Shown in pieces: positions 61,797-64,000 of a stretch of DNA of 64,000 nucleotides. Under the pieces are notes generated by a model, which saw only the letters and a program-made list of their open reading frames with translations, made no database searches and was not told the DNA's origin. Numbering within the stretch: the stretch's first letter is position 1; the number at the start of each line of letters is the position of its first letter. This DNA is from Bacteroidota bacterium (lineage in GTDB: Bacteria > Bacteroidota > Ignavibacteria > Kapaibacteriales > Kapaibacteriaceae): NCBI GenBank assembly GCA_018266735.1, contig JAFDZT010000001.1, positions 1 through 64,000 on the forward strand, given 5' to 3'. Both the position numbers and the translations under genes were made by a program.

Positions 61797-62321
61797 ATGA
61801 AGATCGCTCACAAGCCGGCGTTGTATCGCCTGCAGCATATCGTTACCCGACTGGTACGCGGCGATCGCGTAACGGCGGGACGTATGGCGGCACAGCTTGA
61901 AGTGAGCGTGCGCACGGTGATGCGCGACATCGATTATCTGATCAACGTCCTCCATGTGCCGCTGCGTTACGACCATGGCATGAAGTCGTATGTGCTTCGA
62001 GGGTCGCTCCCGTTGTTGTTCTCCCTTTCATCCAATGTGGAACAGGAGGCAGGGAGCGAGGAGGTGGAGGAAGTGGTCCTGGTGTGCGATTCCGACATGA
62101 AGGAGCATCTGGACAGATCTGTGGTGCATCCATCGCAACGGTTGGTGCAATTGTCCGATGGGAACACGCAGATGGTGCTGAATGTGGTGATCACCGATGC
62201 ATTGGTGAACTGGATCATGGGCCAGGCTGGTCGCATTCACGTGAAACAGCCGGCGCATTTACGCGAGCGTGTGATCGACGCTGCTCGGCGGATCCTTGCA
62301 CGGCAGAGCGGAACGCCGTGA
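61797..62321 (+). CDS. HTH regulator (HTH_11 / WYL-like)
   Basis: A 174-residue protein started at the ATG at 61797. The N-terminal winged helix-turn-helix (YRLQHIVTRLVRGDRVTAGRMAAQLEVSVRTVMRDIDYL in outline) is typical of HTH_11 in DeoR/WYL-type regulators. The C-terminal ~100 residues (VVLVCDSDMKEHLDRS ... QMVLNVVITDALVNWIMGQAGRIHVKQP) match the second half of WYL-type regulators but are shortened. A GGAG 20 nt upstream is too far to be a clear ribosome binding site. Target unknown. Confidence 0.78.
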   Translation: MKIAHKPALYRLQHIVTRLVRGDRVTAGRMAAQLEVSVRTVMRDIDYLINVLHVPLRYDHGMKSYVLRGSLPLLFSLSSNVEQEAGSEEVEEVVLVCDSDMKEHLDRSVVHPSQRLVQLSDGNTQMVLNVVITDALVNWIMGQAGRIHVKQPAHLRERVIDAARRILARQSGTP

Positions 62322-62325
62322 TCGA

Positions 62326-63195
62326 CTATCCTTGCTTCGGCACGAAGAGCTTCATGGAGATATCGAGCGCCACGGCACTGTGCGTGATCGCGCCTACGCT
62401 GATGAAGTCCACGCCGGCCTCGGCATAGTCGCGCAAGTTCTCGCGCGTGATCCCACCGCTGGCTTCGGTTTCGAGGCGACCGTCGACCATCAACACTCCC
62501 CTACGCACATCGGCGGGTACGAAGTTGTCGAACATCACCCTATCCACTCCCTTGCACGTGAGGATCTCCTCCACATCGTCCAATGAGCGTGCCTCGACTT
62601 CGATCTTCACAGGCGCACGTCCGCGAAGCTCTTCCGTACACCGTGCAACAGCTTCGGTGATACCACCACAGGCCGTGATGTGATTGTCCTTGATCATCAC
62701 CATGTCGTAGAGTCCCATGCGGTGATTCAACGCACCGCCTATGCCCGTGGCATACTTGTCCAGTGCCCGCCACCCCGGTATGGTCTTGCGTGTGTCGAGG
62801 ATATGTGCACCGGTTCCTGCGATCACTTCCACATACTCGCGCGTCTTCGTTGCCACACCGCTCATGCGTTGAATGAAGTTCAGCGCCGTGCGTTCACCGG
62901 CAAGAAGGGCATGGGCCGGACCTTCGACGTAGGCCAGCACGGTGCCCGATGGCACGAACGTGCCCTCTTCTACCTGCATGTTGATGTTCACATCGGACGA
63001 GAACTCTCGAAACACCATGGGAATGATGGGCAGACCGCAGATGATGCCGTCCTGCTTCATGAGAAAACGAGCAGAGGCGGTGTTGTCGCGCGAGATCGTG
63101 CTCTCGGTCGTGATATCGCCCGACCCCATGTCTTCGTGAATGGCGAATTGAATGAGACGGAGAACAGTTGCGCTATGAAGCGGAGAGAGTGCCAT
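62326..63195 (-). CDS. nadC: Nicotinate-nucleotide pyrophosphorylase (carboxylating)
   Basis: A 289-residue quinolinate phosphoribosyltransferase of NAD synthesis: quinolinate plus PRPP gives nicotinate mononucleotide. Hallmarks: HEDMGSGDITTESTI, NFIQRMSGVATKT, ILDTRKTIPGWRALDKYA with the catalytic basic residues, GGALNHRMGLYDMVMIKDNHI and VMFDNF then EASGGI near the end. Full length. It starts 8 bp after the adenine deaminase stop, implying a shared transcript. Confidence 0.97.
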   Translation of the reverse strand: MALSPLHSATVLRLIQFAIHEDMGSGDITTESTISRDNTASARFLMKQDGIICGLPIIPMVFREFSSDVNINMQVEEGTFVPSGTVLAYVEGPAHALLAGERTALNFIQRMSGVATKTREYVEVIAGTGAHILDTRKTIPGWRALDKYATGIGGALNHRMGLYDMVMIKDNHITACGGITEAVARCTEELRGRAPVKIEVEARSLDDVEEILTCKGVDRVMFDNFVPADVRRGVLMVDGRLETEASGGITRENLRDYAEAGVDFISVGAITHSAVALDISMKLFVPKQG

Positions 63196-63203
63196 GAACG
63201 GTG

Positions 63204-64000
63204 TTAGTCGAGAACGACATTCGTGAACGAAAAGGAAGTACCATTGAACAGACCCTTGTCGCTCAGCTTGAGCGCAGGGATCACCAGCAAGGCCATGAAC
63301 GATACCGTCATGAACGGCGCACGAAGCTTGGAACCAAGTCCCTTCACGCGCGCATCGAGGGCGCTGTACCGCCGAGCCACATCATATCCGTCGCCATCGC
63401 TCATGAGTCCGGCCACGGGCAAGGGCAACACATCGGTGACCCCATCGGCACTCACGCTTACGCCGCCGCGCACGCGGATGATGGCATTGATGGCCGCTGC
63501 AATATCAGCGTCGTCCACACCAACGGCCACGATGTTGTGCGAGTCGTGGGCAACGCTCGAGGCAAGTGCACCTCGTTGCAGTCCGAGGTTCTTGATGAAG
63601 GCAATGGCAGGTGGGGCCGCCGCATAGCGATTCACGACGACGATCTTCAATACATCGTTCTGCACGTTCGAGCGAAGCACACCATCCACGAGCAGTGCAT
63701 CGGAATGCACCTCGTTCGTGATGAGCTGTCCGTCGAGCGCTTCGATCACACGCACGGTACGTTTCGATGCCGAAAGCTGCAGTGCCGACGCATCGATCTC
63801 ATCCACGTTGAAATTGTTCATATGCGGAGGCGGCACACGAGCGATCAGCGTATGGCCGTTCTCAGCCACGAGCTGACCCTTCACATAGGTCTGCAGAACG
63901 TTGAAGGTGTCGATGCCGTCGATCACGATACAGTCGGCCGGATCGCCCACTTGCAAAAGGCCAACGGGCAGACCGTAGTGTTGCACGGGATGGACACAAG
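63204..64000 (-). CDS. ade: Adenine deaminase, C-terminal part (cut by the window edge)
   Basis: The frame runs off the right edge, so only the last ~264 residues are visible. Near the edge, VQHYGLPVGLLQVGDPADCIVIDG is the end of the amidohydrolase barrel as in adenine and other amidohydrolase-superfamily deaminases. The remainder is the adenine-deaminase C-terminal domain: NRYAAAPPAIAFIKNLGLQRGALASSVAHDSHNIVAVGVDDADIAAAIN (in outline), GGVSVSADG and LPLPVAGLMSD. It converts adenine to hypoxanthine in purine salvage. Confidence 0.92.
   Translation of the reverse strand, partial: CVHPVQHYGLPVGLLQVGDPADCIVIDGIDTFNVLQTYVKGQLVAENGHTLIARVPPPHMNNFNVDEIDASALQLSASKRTVRVIEALDGQLITNEVHSDALLVDGVLRSNVQNDVLKIVVVNRYAAAPPAIAFIKNLGLQRGALASSVAHDSHNIVAVGVDDADIAAAINAIIRVRGGVSVSADGVTDVLPLPVAGLMSDGDGYDVARRYSALDARVKGLGSKLRAPFMTVSFMALLVIPALKLSDKGLFNGTSFSFTNVVLD

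Overview
The window reads as a chromosomal segment of a bacterium of the FCB group (Bacteroidota / Chlorobiota / Ignavibacteria-Kapabacteria side). The evidence is: several large exported proteins ending in type IX secretion (T9SS) sorting domains; repeated TAnnTTTG-type promoter elements, which are characteristic of Bacteroidota sigma factors; and family content such as DUF4199, DUF1361 and DUF3109. The assignment to a particular phylum is inference. Genes are densely packed, and convergent neighbours often share or overlap their stop codons.

Region by region. 1-12.6 kb is a visibly more A+T-rich accessory stretch on the minus strand. It holds a giant RHS/YD-repeat protein with a private C-terminal domain and a membrane-anchored small protein overlapping its stop (candidate toxin and immunity pair). 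It also holds a Cys-rich ORF cut by a complete IS3-family element, and a Kelch plus lectin T9SS cargo protein. 12.7-23.6 kb carries housekeeping and repair genes: alkyladenine glycosylase, DUF1361, an alpha/beta hydrolase, a beta-propeller protein with an outer-membrane partner, a Ca2+/H+ antiporter, a nitronate monooxygenase-like enzyme, a methyltransferase, a DUF4143 ATPase behind tandem palindromes, and GyrI-like plus O6-alkylguanine methyltransferase genes. 24.1-28.3 kb is a four-gene tripartite efflux operon (ABC ATPase, membrane-fusion lipoprotein, permease, TolC-like protein). 28.4-32.9 kb is a 1529-residue VWA/WD40-like T9SS protein.

33-41.9 kb: rhodanese plus sulfide:quinone oxidoreductase-like pair, AsmA-like protein, Tat-exported multicopper oxidase with a T9SS tail, lipase-like protein, a small HUH (IS200-like) protein without the usual tyrosine, a Tat-signal class V aminotransferase and a DUF4199 protein. 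41.9-48.3 kb: gcvT, RlpA-like protein, manC, outer-membrane protein, tRNA-Ile2(CAU), DUF2130, DUF3108 and LolA-like genes. 48.3-55.1 kb: a beta-helix/Ig T9SS giant and an M1 metallopeptidase. 55.1-61.6 kb: crcB, mscS, then msrA, dienelactone hydrolase, TfoX-C, glycosyltransferase, DUF3109 and rpoN in one co-directional block. 61.8-64 kb: an HTH regulator, nadC and the 3' part of adenine deaminase, which is cut by the window edge.

The most interesting items are the RHS C-terminal domain with its candidate immunity gene, a two-mode promoter arrangement (promoter motif 3-6 nt before the start codon, apparently leaderless, versus about 22-30 nt before it, usually with a Shine-Dalgarno), the tandem operator-like palindromes before the DUF4143 ATPase, a Tat signal combined with a T9SS tail on one oxidase, and the domesticated-looking HUH protein.
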